The notes beneath the pieces were generated by a model. That model saw nothing but the letters and a program-made list of their open reading frames with translations. It made no database searches and was not told the origin of the DNA. Made by a program: the position numbers and the translations under genes. From Ctena decussata (taxonomy: Eukaryota > Mollusca > Bivalvia > Lucinida > Lucinidae): a stretch of 64,000 bases of DNA. The DNA is taken from the NCBI GenBank assembly GCA_963989385.1, contig OZ022512.1, forward strand, positions 24,697,899-24,761,898, read 5' to 3'. Positions 43,241 through 55,072 of this stretch are shown here, piece after piece. Positions within the stretch are counted from its first letter, which is position 1. Each line of letters starts with the position of its first letter.

Positions 43241-43860
43241 GCTAAAAACACAACAAAAAACAACAACAAAACGGTTTTGCAGTTGTAAACTTGCCTAAAC
43301 AGTATTTCGAGCACGTCAGTCATTGCCGAGAATATAATATAGGTTTATCCTGATCTACTGGACTGCATACGGTAATTGTGTGTTTATCGGTAGCTATTTA
43401 TGAAACTGCCATGTTGTTAACCTTGGAGTGGACACAGAACAACAACAAAAATGTAAACTTGCCTTAAACAGTATTCCGAGCACGTCAATCATTGCAGAGA
43501 ATGTAATGTACAAGAAATTCTGTAGCCTTATTTCTCACAAATGTTATACTGGACATCATACGGCAGGGGCGTAACTAGAGGTAATTTCATTATACGCACA
43601 ACCATGTTTTATTCTCTACTTCTTGAAGAGAAAGCTAGTATTTCAGCAACTTTGGCAATTGGTATTGAAATCTGGTCTAATTTATAAATTTCCAGCATGC
43701 AAATATGCAGGTGCGTTTTGAAATTTTGTCAATTTTGACAAAAGTTCAATACGCACCTGCGTATTTGCCGTATAGGTAGCTACGCCCTTGTACGGTAATT
43801 GTGTGTTTGTCTTTGACTATTTATAGAACTGCCATTTTGTAAACATTGGAGTGGACACCG
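43241..43860 (+). repeat. ~195-bp tandem duplication, second copy carrying a MITE
   Basis: Copy 1 (about 43,241-43,439) and copy 2 (about 43,440-43,858) share AACAACAACAAAA, GTAAACTTGCCT.AAACAGTAT, CGAGCACGTCA.TCATTGC, CATACGGTAATTGTGTGTTT and GGAGTGGACAC in order. Copy 2 is longer because it holds the 227-bp element at 43,564-43,790. Confidence 0.85.
43564..43790. mobile_element. MITE with CAGGGGCGTA ends and 5-bp duplication
   Basis: Ends CAGGGGCGTAACTA (43,564) and TAGCTACGCCCTTG (to 43,790), with inner GTGCGTTTTGAA/TTCAATACGCAC pairing. The target TACGG is duplicated (43,559-43,563 and 43,791-43,795). The sister copy at about 43,372 keeps the empty site CATACGGTAATTG, so the 5-bp duplication is directly verified. 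The ends resemble hAT-type MITEs, but 5 bp is short for hAT. Confidence 0.85.
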
Positions 43861-44430
43861 TCATGGTCCATAGGTGATGCGAAATACCGCCAACACTGAG
43901 TGCTTAAAAGTCAGTGAAAAGCAGTAACCTTTGTCAGAACTCAAGTACAAGAGATAGAATTTTGGCAGGTGTATGAAGTGCTTTGCGCTTAATGTCTTAT
44001 TTTCATTATTAGAGCTGGACCATATACAAGCAACAGGGCTGAAGTTTGAAATTATTTGTAGCCGACGTAGGATGACTATATTCTGATAGAATCTGTCATT
44101 TCAGGGCTATTGGCCCTTTGATTATATCTGTAAACCTGTGAAAGCAGAAAAAATCAAAGTCAAAATTTATTGTTTAAATTCAGCAAGTATGCGCTACTTT
44201 TTTTCCTCATCACGCCGGTGTATAAATGACGCATATTCGTTGTAAAGGTCATGTCGTTCGCAAGCAGCGGTGCAATGTGCACAATTCAACATCTAAATAA
44301 AATACAGTTACCTGTCGACCATCCATGAATAGTCTGTCCTAGAAACTTCTTATAGGGATACGGATAACGAGAAGAGTGCAAATTTCAGAACCGTTGGGAT
44401 TTAATCTCTTTGAGGATAGTTCTGAAGGAT
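43861..44430. other. Unassigned DNA
   Basis: No gene or repeat recognised between the tandem duplication and the mariner relic. Confidence 0.45.
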
Positions 44431-44860
44431 TCGTGACAGCTTTGAGACAATGGATGAGCCGCTGGTCTATCTCTCTCAGCCAGAACAGAACCAGCACTCG
44501 AAACAATGGAAACATACCAGAATATCCCGCCATGTCTCAAAGAAGGGAATGACTATGCCTTCAGCTGGCAAGGTAATCGTTTCAGTCATTCTGGATTCAT
44601 ATAGCGGTTACATGTTAACCACCTGTTTAGGGACAGGGGATGCTAGGTCAATTACTGAAGCAGCTGAGACAGAAAAGCCAGATTCATCGCCGAGGAAAGC
44701 TGTGAAAGCTACGGTGGCTTTGCCTGTGCTGCATTTCTGTTGATCACTTCAACCTTTCTTCAAGAATTGACTGGGAAGCAGTTTGCCAGTGATAATAACG
44801 TCATTTTGGTTGTACAGGAATTTCTTGTCATGCAAGAACCTTTGTATGCAACTGGAATCC
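44430..44860 (+). pseudogene. Mariner-type transposase relic
   Basis: The plus-strand frame from 44,450 contains DEPLVYLSQPEQNQHSKQWKH, corresponding to the mariner block DE(T/S)WV....PE...SKQWKH, then MPSAGKVIVSVILDSYSGY for the SAGKVM.TVFWD block. After stops and a frame change, LTGKQFASDNNVILVVQEFL and GIQSV at about 44,758-44,865 match the C-terminal part. The catalytic region between these blocks is missing. A dead Tc1/mariner-superfamily copy. Confidence 0.75.
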
Positions 44861-44869
44861 AATCCGTCC

Positions 44870-45270
44870 CCAACAATTCTCCTCACCTCGATATAGTCAC
44901 GCACGGAACTGAAAATTCAGTTTTTGGATGTAGGGTATTATTAAGTTTGTAAAAAATGACCGCATAAATATTTCTTTGTTTTTGTTACAAAATGTATCAA
45001 AAGATTTGTAAGATAGTGTTGAATACTAGGATAACACAACTTTTTTTACTTTAGATCCGTGCTTTAAGGAAAACTGAGTATCTTTTTGTTCATGATGGCC
45101 ATATTACCCAGAGCAAAAAGGGCCGCATAAAATGTAAATCTAAAAGTTTGAAAAAAATATCTATGTGCAGCTGAAAAAGTGCACTATATTGACCTAACAT
45201 AACAGTTTTCATTTTTTGTTCAAGGAAGACAAAAACATAGAAAAACTGTCAATGTCCTATATGATTTAGT
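44870..45270 (+). repeat. Dispersed repeat related to 22,340-22,870
   Basis: Shares ordered blocks with the earlier region, as described there. It directly follows the mariner relic and may be its 3' flank or UTR. No coding sequence is supported. Confidence 0.55.
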
Positions 45271-45513
45271 GCTATTTAAGCTCATGCGATACCGTCGTTT
45301 ACAGGTAGATTATACGGGTCTGAGGAAAAAAGTTGCCCATGCACTGCGGCATCGCTGGCCTGAGAGGGGATTTAGTTAAGAAATAAATTATAACGAGAAA
45401 TGAACAACAACAACTTCATAATTAGGCTGAATTCATTTCCTTCGGTCCTCAAACGCTAGTTCTTATAATTCCCATTCTGTTAGTATCAACATACTGTAAT
45501 GTACTCCTATAAT

Positions 45514-45601
45514 ATGAGATATCGGGTATTCTGACGTCCATATTTTATGTTTTTATACTGATATTTACATTTTTACTTTCATTGAATACCCGATCTCTCA
45601 T
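45514..45601. repeat. 88-bp hairpin-ended element
   Basis: Inverted ends ATGAGATATCGGGTATTC and GAATACCCGATCTCTCAT, with one mismatch, around an AT-rich 50-base centre. Probably a very short MITE. Confidence 0.7.
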
Positions 45602-46944
45602 CTACCATTGAGGTTTTGCATTTGCATCTTTAACCATCAGTTGATGTCGTGGAAAGAAATCGCCTTTAACAAGCCAAACAGACCTGCTTGTGTTTAGTAC
45701 ATGTTAAACCTGTTTAGAGACATACCAATTATCAACTTACCGTGAACTGTTAACTTGAAAATTGTGAGAAAGAACGATTAAAATCATCAGAAATGAGAGT
45801 TCCCGTAACTGGCAATGGCCTGTAATCCAAACAAATCCCACAATGCAACAGATTCCTAAAGCAAGAATTTTTTTCTTTGGCGAAATAATATTAATATAGA
45901 TTTGATTAGAATATTTCTTCCCATGGAATGTATGTGTGTAAAACAACTACATCTCACATATTTAATGTTTCTTTCCGCAAAAATACATATTTATACAACA
46001 TATTACGTTTTTAGGTGTTTCTACAGACTGTTTTTATTGTATTTGTTAATTTCGTTCAAAATTATCATTTTTGTATTTACCGACTTTTGTCAATCAAAAT
46101 GGATGCCAGTGGAAAGTGAAAAACCCTAACAAAAGAATCCAGATCAATCTGGCAAAGTGAAGTGTTCAAATCATTGAAGTTCAATGATAATTAACAGCTT
46201 ATAAATTGATCTTCATTATTCAGCTGTTATTTTCTCCAGACTTGATCAAAAGTGTTTGCTCTGGTTTCAGGTAGATGGTAGATAAAACGTCACTCTCCAA
46301 GAAATGAAAATGAAAGTAGAAATGAAAATGTCAGAATAAAAATAGGAATAATAAAATGAAATATTAAATAAGAGAGTGGCAAGTTTTATGTTATAGAACT
46401 AACTGTAATGTAAACAAAATGTAAAAACTCGGCAAGCCTTTCCTTTTTAAAAGGAAACTTTATTTCCACTTATTTACAAAATGCAAGAAAACCGGTGTAT
46501 ATACATATTTTACACAAAGACAGTTTACCCTACCTAGAGTTGGTATTCGAAGATGCTAAATTTCATTTTAAGTCTCTATTTTTCCATTCATCATCAAATA
46601 GCGCACGGAATTACAGGGTTACTGACTAGCAAAACATTCGATGATAATGTCTTTGCAATCTGTATTTCATAAAACATTTTTCTTAGGTGTCTAAACACCG
46701 CCTAAGCTCCCGTTTTCCTCCGGTGAACATTTTTCAAAAGCTGTAGTTTATGGAACGTTTCCTCGCACTGAGGAGTTTTCACAAGAAGACCAGCCCTACG
46801 ACCTCTGAGACTGTTACGATTTTAAACAGCTTATGCATCTACACTTATAAGCCCTTTGATCATTGGGCATTCGTCTTTTACAGCTTGTTGACTACGTTAC
46901 TGGATACAATTTAGTTAAAAAGGACTTAAGAATGAAAACAATTC
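45602..46944. other. Unassigned AT-rich DNA
   Basis: About 1.3 kb with no recognisable gene. It includes a purine-rich stretch of GAAATGAAAATG repeats near 46,303-46,335. Short frames at 45,737-45,946 and 45,902-46,129 lack known domains. Confidence 0.5.
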
Positions 46945-46955
46945 AGTAAAATATA

Positions 46956-47093
46956 GTGAGTGAGTAAGTGAGCTCGGGTTTAACGTCCCACCAACAACGA
47001 GGTCATATGGAGACGGGACCTCGGTTTAAAGTCTCATCCGAAAGACCGGAGAAGCAGGGGATCGATCTTGCGACCCCTGGGTTGGTAGTCCGG
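46956..47093 (-). mobile_element. tRNA-derived SINE, family B, 5'-truncated copy
   Basis: Inverted relative to 40,757-40,926, with the same body words. It lacks the first ~30 bases including the A box. Exact 11-bp target duplications, AGTAAAATATA, flank it (46,945-46,955 and 47,094-47,104). This confirms retrotransposition of the family and marks its (TGAG)n tail as the 3' end. Confidence 0.88.
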
Positions 47094-47104
47094 AGTAAAA
47101 TATA

Positions 47105-50100
47105 AAGATACATGTATATAGAAAAATATATATTAACATTTTTTTCTACTGCACTGCAGTGGATTAACCGTACTTTGTATATGGATTTGAAAAGCTTTCA
47201 GTGCTAATATTAGCCATAACATACGTTTCTCATATAAAGGAAATCATAAAATGGAATTTTAAAACGACCTTAAATTATTTTTCTGCCGAATATGTCTTTA
47301 AAATAGTGCTTTCAAAGTTTTTTTTTTTTTGAAAGGTAATTTAATAACTTAACTGGTATGCAATTTTAAAATTGATATTTACTGTGTTAATGATGTATTA
47401 CAGCAGTTCCTGTAGGTATATTAAGCCGTTTGGATTGGCACAGATATAATGACGGAAGTATCAAGACTGAAAGACAATATTCTAAAGAGGATTTGCACTA
47501 ACTGCCTAGCGAGAAAAAAATGAACGGCTTTCAAAGTATTTTCAAAAATGAGGAGACGTTATGAGTTGTAGGTAATTTACAAACAATGTGCATTTCCTAC
47601 AAACTTCACGAATTCATTTATGTTAATTCAAAATCTGACAAATTAAGTTTTCTTAAAGCAGTTCATAAATTGGGACGCCGATTTTACGTCAGGGGAATAT
47701 TACTGAGAAATTGAAACTGGCATCTTAAAAATTTTATTCGACGAGAAGTCTTAACAAAATATATCCCACAATAAAGAGTAACCATTGTGCATGCAAGATA
47801 TATTTTAATCTTACCCATCCTCCTTTTCCTTTCGTGTTTATATGTATTTGTTTAATACGACAGTGACAATTCTTCTATAGATGGACATTTTCTATTTACA
47901 ATTATACTTCATATTTTCTCACCGTAAAAGACGCCCGTATGGAAAAAACAACGGAAATTGTCTTAAACGTACATTATGGTAAACATCTGTTAAAAAGTCG
48001 ATATGTTCTCGTGCGTTTTATGCGGTTCATTTATCATTTTATTATTGGAGGTGGCCGAAAATGTAACGATGGACATGCGATTTTGGACTGAAAATCATAT
48101 AGCTTTGCCGTCCCTCTTTAAAATGGTATATTTAAAATAATTGAAATTTACACAGTCATATTCTGCACAGTTTTAGCTTCCATTTGATGTTTAACATGAA
48201 TGGTTTCTGCTTAAAAAAAGATTTCTTTTGCAAATGACCCTCTGGAAGTGTCCACTGTTCGAACATCGTGCGCGACGTCGAAATGCTTAAATGTCAAAAC
48301 AGTTATCAAATATATGCCAATGGTAGATATTCGAAGAGCTATGGGATCACTTTTTCCTCATGCTAGTGGAAAAAAAAACATTTAAAACGAAGTTACTTTC
48401 CAACTTTGTTCCTCTCTCCAGAGAATAAAGGTTGCTTTCAGTTTGGCCATCTCAATTTGTTTCTAGTTATTTTACTATAATATATATTTATTATATTAGC
48501 CTGCAGGCCCAAAATTAAGTAAATGGAAAGTAGAAAACAGATATAGAAAAACAGAAAGGAGATTGCCCAGGAAGGCCACACTCACAAACGTAGACCATCC
48601 AAGCCAAGAAACAAGAAGGAAGACCCACATACGATAAAACAAAATAGCACACCAATGATAACCGACGTACCAGTCCGACACAGAGAATCGTTATATAAGT
48701 ACCACCCAAAAAAATATCATAAAATAAAAAGTAATAAATCAAAATAAAATAAAAAAAAACATAAGATACACAAAAAATAATTATAAAACATCCATTTTCA
48801 CTTTTTTACTCTTTCAAATCACAAAACAAAACCGGAAGTAAAGTAGACAGCTGAGGAGGCTATCAAAATTCATACTTATAAAGATAAACAAGAAACGGGA
48901 TCTGGGATAAAAGTTTTGTTCGTCTTGGAACGAAAAGTAGCATAAGCCAGAGGGGGCTTAGACCAGTTTCATGCGCTTAACCTCACAGTTCCTGCTGCTG
49001 CACCTGTACACATGGTTCTATTCTATTTAAGAGATTTAAATACGCAACGAAAAGTTATAAACAGTCTAGACAACGGCTACCAAAGATATATGTACATCAC
49101 GTACATTACAGAAATAAGGCTACCAGTACAGAATCCAGTAGCCGAATTAGCAGAAGATATGAAAGTCTATACATGCGGGTCATACTGAACATCAGCTATC
49201 ATTCAAATGCTTGCCTTTTGCGGACTGGTTTGAATCACCGTGTATAGTACTTAATATATCAGTTGAATATTTATTGAAACAGGTTTTTTAAGAATTCAAA
49301 CAATTTACTTGATGATGTCGAGATATGGAGAACCGATAGAGATAGATTCTAGAGACATTCGTTGTAACGGGTAACCGTTTGCAAAATGCACAGTGCACAT
49401 GACACCATGAAAAATGACGAAATTGTTAATGGCATTTAAAAAATAATAACATCTATTTATTGTGTATCGGAAAGGAATTTTCGCAGTTATACTGCGTTAC
49501 ATAATTGAAATTTGGACTTTGTTATTTAGTGTCCATAAGTACTTGTGTATAAGTTGCTTTCGATTGCTAAATATCCGCATGCCTCTAGTTTTTAGTATTA
49601 AGTCATCTTGTATTTTTAAACAGTATACCTAGAATAAAATCTCAACACTAAAGCCCGATGGTTTTAGAGCTAATGTATAATGATACATGTACTTCGATAC
49701 TTCAGTCCATTCAGAACTCCATATAAGAACGGGTAACATAGATAATTTAGATTTTTTTCATATTTATGAAACAAACAAACAGAAAATATTTTGTGACTTT
49801 TTATATAACCGTTTACTAGTTCGTTTGAAGAGTCACAAAGTATGTTTTATGAGGGAATAAGCAAAGTATCTTGGACTAATCAATTAATAATCTTATCTAG
49901 ATCTATGACTCCACCTCAACCTAATTTAAAGCAAAGTCTTTGAATTGAACTTCAATATCATATAAGACCGGATAATCATGTTTTTATTCACAAAAGGTCA
50001 GTGTTTTGGTCTAGTATCAAAGTGTACTTGCTGAAATGTTATCAACGTTACTCATTTGTAGCAGTCGCACAAGTCATATTGCAAACTGTTGTTGTTGTGA

Positions 50101-52674
50101 CTAAGTAGCGACACAGATATTTTATTTCATGAAATTCTTAATCAAATATCTATTCAGTAGTTGTAGTTGCAGTATTTGAGTACAACAAGACAAGTAATTC
50201 ACCATATTTCCCTCCATTAGTCTTCCATTGTATTATCTGCACCAAAATGCTGCAAAATAACACATTGGTATTAAAGTGAACAGCATCTTAATCCATCAGC
50301 ACTTGATATGAGGATGAGCTAACTTGAGGAACTTGAGGACATGTATTATCTAAATAAGTAGAATTTTGGAAAGGATAATTCTGACTAGCAGTTACCCTTA
50401 ATTAATGGGTAGTTTATACCAAGTATTGGACCGAAATACAATAATGTTTGCAAGGTCAACGAGATGAAATATTGAAGCTGTGCTTTAAGGGTTTGTTTTG
50501 GCATTTATTGTTGTGATGTGCAATAATGTTGTGTTTTGCAGTAATGATGTGTTGTCTGTTCATTTCAGTCAGTAATGCTGTATCATTATTTGGGCATAAA
50601 ATTAATAACAAGCCCGATATATAGTTGTATACGTTACTTGTTCCGTTCTGAATCTGCTAAATACTTCAATTTAAATAGTTTAAATACGTTTCAAAGTATG
50701 AAAAACTGAGATATATCCCAAAAATTCTAAGCAGTATTATATAGCATTGATATATTCTGCCTGGTTTTACATCTATTGGTATTCAAACGTTGCTGAACTC
50801 TACAGCGTGACAAATTAAGCATTATCAAATTAATAATTACTCCAGTTTCCACATTACTAAAGGGTTGGTTCGATAAGCAATAGTGAGACCAGAAAGCAAT
50901 TGGTACAAACAGTGTGGAAGAAAGGATCATGTTGAAGCGAAGCATTTTGCTAACGGAATGCAAATTTGGTACAATATTGTATAACAGGACTTCTTGTTTC
51001 TTTTCTTAGTTCCATGTTCCCGATGTTGAACCATAAATTGACGCTGGATCACCGTTATCAGAGACTTTTTAAACTGACCAAACAAAACCATGCAATAAAA
51101 CTCCATTATTTGTTGATATAATAAAGATGTACCTTGATTTTCTCTAAAGTTGATATTTGGGTATTTTTTTTATTCTTTTCTTTTTGTGTTGATATCAAGA
51201 GAAACCTCTTTACAGATTTCATGAAACTATGTGTACTTAGCAAGCAGATAATTACTTTTGATTTTGCATATATCTTTTTTGTGCCTTATAACTTCAAAAA
51301 TCATTACGTATTTTAGTTTTCCCACGTCTTTTGTAGTCTTTCGATTTCCATACCCGTACTGTATCAAATCTTTTCAATAATTCATGTAGCAGCAGGGTTT
51401 GTAGTGTAGATTACTAGTAATACCGCAGTGGTATCTCCAAAAGGACGAGGCATTTGAGGTTTTCGCTTAATTTAACCAATTATGACTCGATTTGATTCCT
51501 CTACACGTTCATGACATCAATAGTATTTCTCGGTCTTAATATTTCTATCCCTCCTTATACCTATTTCTTTATGTTTTCATTGCTTTATATAACTGAAAGC
51601 CACGTATGTTGGTGAAATAAAAACGAGGTGATCAGCAAAATTGTTGATCAGCTGTAAATAACCATATACCGAAAAGTGCTGAGCTATGCTACAAGAAGAA
51701 AGAAAAAGCAAAATAAGTTCTTTATTCGGTATATGTCAAGTCTTTTAACACATTGCAATTCTAAAGTGTTTTTATTTTCCTTTTTTAACGTAAACAACGC
51801 AGCTCAAGAGACCCTTAAACAACTTGGTCAAGGTGACTAAATTCCTCCATTGACACAGCATTTCTTGAAAATTGCCTGAAAACCTTTTTATGAAAGTTTA
51901 CTGGAAGCTCATGAATGACACTGAAAAGCAGTCAAATAGTTGAATAAATATTTATTTGCTGTTATCTACGTAACTTCCAGTAGTAGCAAAGGCTTATGAT
52001 AGCAGATCAACCAGGTTGAAATTATGTTCATATTTTAAGATGATTTTAAAAGGGGGTATGGTAATAAAAGAAAACAAAACGATTCTGCCTTCAAATTGTT
52101 TTAATTAAGGGATTATACCGATAGGTAACGTCTGTAACCGAATATTACGGTCTTACGTCAATATGGCCAGAAAGCTTATGAATGTCAATTGCTAGCAGTA
52201 TAATAGGTCTTGCGACTTAAGACCGTTACTTGCTTGAAATCCCGCTGAAAATGACATAAACACAACGAAAACCATTGTCGAGCAGTTTTTAGCATTTGTG
52301 GGGTACCCAGTTATCTCCCTTGATTGCAGCACCCGGATCCACTTTTCAGGACTACATCATACCCTAAGTTAAAGTTTGAATAATAATCTTTCATAATATA
52401 CCAAATTCATCCTTTCGAATTGTTGGGGCATTAAACTCGAAAAATAGGCCCTTTTTGAATTTCAGCGTCCTGACTATAGGTATATGACGCTGAAACAATG
52501 TACATGTATCAACGTCTTTGGGATACCGTCGGTTGCGCTCCATTTAGTCTATGTCTGTCCTTTCTGACGTCATATCTCGTATTATTGACACCCATCAAAT
52601 GCAATTTTCTGTCTTATTTACTTCAGTGAAACTCTTTTCAAATGGCAATAATTCTCGAGTACGGCAAAGCACAT
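47105..52674. other. 5.6 kb of AT-rich DNA without a recognised gene
   Basis: No frame above about 80 codons and no known domain. An A-rich stretch (48,700-48,790) and T runs (47,318-47,331) are the only low-complexity features. I found no long inverted repeat, SINE head or LINE motif, though degenerate elements or single small exons could be missed by eye. Confidence 0.5.
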
Positions 52675-52846
52675 TTGAGCCGCGACACGACAAAACCAAC
52701 AAAATGGCATTTGCGCCCAGCGAAGACTCGGATCAGATTGGGTGTCCGCCCCGTCTGATCAGAGTCTTTGCTGTGCGCTCAAAAAGGTAGCTTAGGGTCG
52801 AAGCTAGTTCCAGGCGGACAGCGAAGACTCTGATCAGATTGGGTGG
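52675..52846. mobile_element. Foldback MITE family A, copy 6, left part
   Basis: Begins TTGAGCCGCGACACGACAAA and runs to GATCAGATTGGGTGG, where the Gypsy LTR begins. The remaining third is at 63,001-63,073 after the other LTR. The Gypsy element therefore inserted into this MITE. Confidence 0.88.
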
Positions 52847-53498
52847 TGTTGCGTAGTGACCACACAAGTGACCACTGCCCGGGTGGCTTGGGGGTATAAG
52901 TACAACTCAAGTCACTGGTCTATTTTCTAAGTCATTTTATCTAAACTCTTTAACCACAGGAGCCATTCTACACCATGCACACTCGTATACAAATGTATCA
53001 ACTGATCAAGAAGACTACTACTGCATATTCTCCCCGCAACCACACTCTCTCTCCCTTTTATACAGACTTCCGAACTTCTATTTTTAACAATATACATTAT
53101 GTCACTTACTAATAATAATGATTCAATCTACCGGACTTCGCCTTATAAGGAGACTTTCGGTGACCAAGAACTAATTTTAGGATGCAAAACTCAGTCAATT
53201 CTATGACGTATATTGACCTGACCGAAAAACTGTTATCTAATTTATGGCTGAAATAGTGTCAAAACCGTCTGGCAAAGGGTAATAAATTGTCTGGATTCTA
53301 AGTAAACAAAGTAATAAAAACTGATACCTGTCTAACCCACCCATGATTATGAACTCAGAATAGAAGAACAAGATAACCTTATCAGAAGCTACTACGTCAT
53401 TGCCCTACATCTCAAGAGTACATTTTAATATAATTAAGACCAATATTCTACTCTGATTTTACTTGCGGATTTTAGAGGCAACTAGCCATTACGCAACA
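52847..53498 (-). repeat. 3' LTR of the Gypsy element
   Basis: 652 bp, TGTTGCG...CGCAACA. Same length as the other LTR. Differences seen: T at 53,052 region (CTCTCTCTCCC against CTCTCTCCCCC) and A at 53,481 (GGCAACTAG against GGCCACTAG). It contains the same TATAAAA box on the minus strand (53,056-53,062). Confidence 0.95.
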
Positions 53499-53511
53499 CC
53501 CGCCCTTTTCT
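53499..53511 (-). promoter_or_regulatory. Polypurine tract
   Basis: On the minus strand, AGAAAAGGGCGGG lies immediately before the 3' LTR. This is the expected place for the RNase H-resistant primer that starts plus-strand DNA synthesis. Confidence 0.85.
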
Positions 53512-53901
53512 ACGGGATATTTTTTTAAATTAATTATTGAATAAAATATCAAGGATTATGAAACTACTGGTAGGTGACATATATTATAGCTTTACAATAA
53601 ACTTTACATGTCAATCTAACTAACGGTAACATACAAAATATCATGAAGAAACAACTTATACATCTTTAAAAATGATTGTAAACAGAACAATGTTAAACTT
53701 TGACAATACATATTTAACAGTATTCCTCACTTACCTCCCCTCCTGTGGTTTTCCATGCACAAGTTAAATTTCCATGCACACCGCTAAATGAGTCTTTGAC
53801 TACAAACAGACTAATGTCACTACGTAAATCCTTATTATGTTATATGTATTGTACAATCCTTTCAGTGTCACGTCTCACTGTCACAGTTTAATAAAAAAAC
53901 T

Positions 53902-54408
53902 TCAGTCCAACGAAAACCCGTCAATGTCCTCCACTCGGGAACTCTCTGCCCCAGCTGGCAGAAACAAGATCTCCGGCTCGCCCTCGTCGTCCTCACTCAG
54001 GGGCGGCGCCCCAGCCGCCTCCCATTCATCGCCGTCCCAGTCTCCCGCTTCCCAGGTAGAAGTGTCCAGCGAACTGGACACTTCATCCTCCTGATAATCG
54101 TACAAGACAGTATCATCACTGTCCGTACTACTGATTGTTATCACGGATGAAGCATCATCTTCCCAGCTTGGCCCTGACTCCTGCCTCGCTATCTCATACG
54201 GCGGCCCATGGGCATGTCCTTGCCCATGGGTGAGCTGACAAGCCTGTGCCGACCATGTGATCTTTGCCATAACCATGGCCCCGTCCAATCCGGTTAACCC
54301 GGCTTTCTCTACTTCCTCCCCGGACATTTTGTCCCGTAAATCCTGTACAGTCACTAGTCGCCAACACCCTGGCTCGAAACTGCTTTGATAATCTATTGAA
54401 GCTGCCAT
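53902..54408 (-). CDS. Acidic accessory ORF of the Gypsy element, 168 aa
   Basis: I do not recognise this protein. It starts at an ATG in good context (A at -3, G at +4), with a possible splice acceptor (TTATTTAG) about 13 bases upstream. The first ~60 residues are mixed (CWRLVTVQDLRDKMSG). From about 82 onward it is very acidic and Ser-rich, with DDASSVITISSTDSDD, EWEAA and SEDDEGEPEILFLPAG stretches and few basic residues; VITI is SIM-like. No signal peptide or membrane segment. It lies between env and the 3' LTR, the place where complex retroviruses keep accessory genes. Base composition is GC-richer than its neighbours, and the frame is clean in an otherwise young element, suggesting selection. 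Function is unknown; a transcriptional or nuclear adaptor is only speculation. Confidence 0.7.
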   Translation of the reverse strand: MAASIDYQSSFEPGCWRLVTVQDLRDKMSGEEVEKAGLTGLDGAMVMAKITWSAQACQLTHGQGHAHGPPYEIARQESGPSWEDDASSVITISSTDSDDTVLYDYQEDEVSSSLDTSTWEAGDWDGDEWEAAGAPPLSEDDEGEPEILFLPAGAESSRVEDIDGFSLD

Positions 54409-55072
54409 ATTTTCACGTTACTAAATAATACTAATCCGAATAATGTTAAAATAATGTTTGATTTCAATTTCCGAGAGAACTGCATTTATAGTAAATTGGG
54501 TAATGAACAAAGTTTGAATTTGGCTCCTGTATCAGATTTTGACAGTTATTATTTTCTCTGTCTGGCACCTTTGATTAGGCAAAATTTTATACCCTAATTA
54601 TAATCGCTTAACTGTCGATTGTTTCTAAAATTTCTCGATTGTGTGCTGATTACGAAATATAGTCTTCTATCTCCTGTTAATTAAACGAAACATCTGGCTC
54701 CGCTTGCTTTCTTTTGGAAACACCTCATTTTAGTTGTATTTTCTATGAAATTTGTAACTTCTTAAAGAAAAGAATGTAAGCTTGTAAAACAAGGTTAAGC
54801 TAGAGACAACCGACTGTCTGTCCGTCTGTTCGTAACAATGAGGGCTGACCAACAAGTTTTAATGCTCCACCACTGGTTCACACATGTATTTCCCATGTAC
54901 ACGTTGTCCACACATATCGTTATATACTAGTGTACATGTCACTTATAACATAATATGTCCTAAGATTAAAATGGTTTATTTATAACACATATATATTGCA
55001 TAACTTCACTGTTTGTAAAATATACTTTGTCCACTATGTACAAGATTGTAGTGTCCATCATTCTGTAAATTA
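54409..55072 (-). other. Internal non-coding segment between env and the accessory ORF
   Basis: 664 bases on the element's coding strand after the env stop with no long frame. It is AT-rich. It may hold splice signals or a leader for the downstream ORF. Confidence 0.5.

Noticed and set aside
48496..48742. Hydrophobic minus-strand frames resembling a membrane protein
   Set aside because: Short, overlapping in two frames, in T-rich DNA on that strand; no family recognised.
53837..54094. 85-aa Ser/Pro-rich plus-strand frame
   Set aside because: It lies opposite the acidic ORF of the Gypsy element and reflects that ORF's composition.
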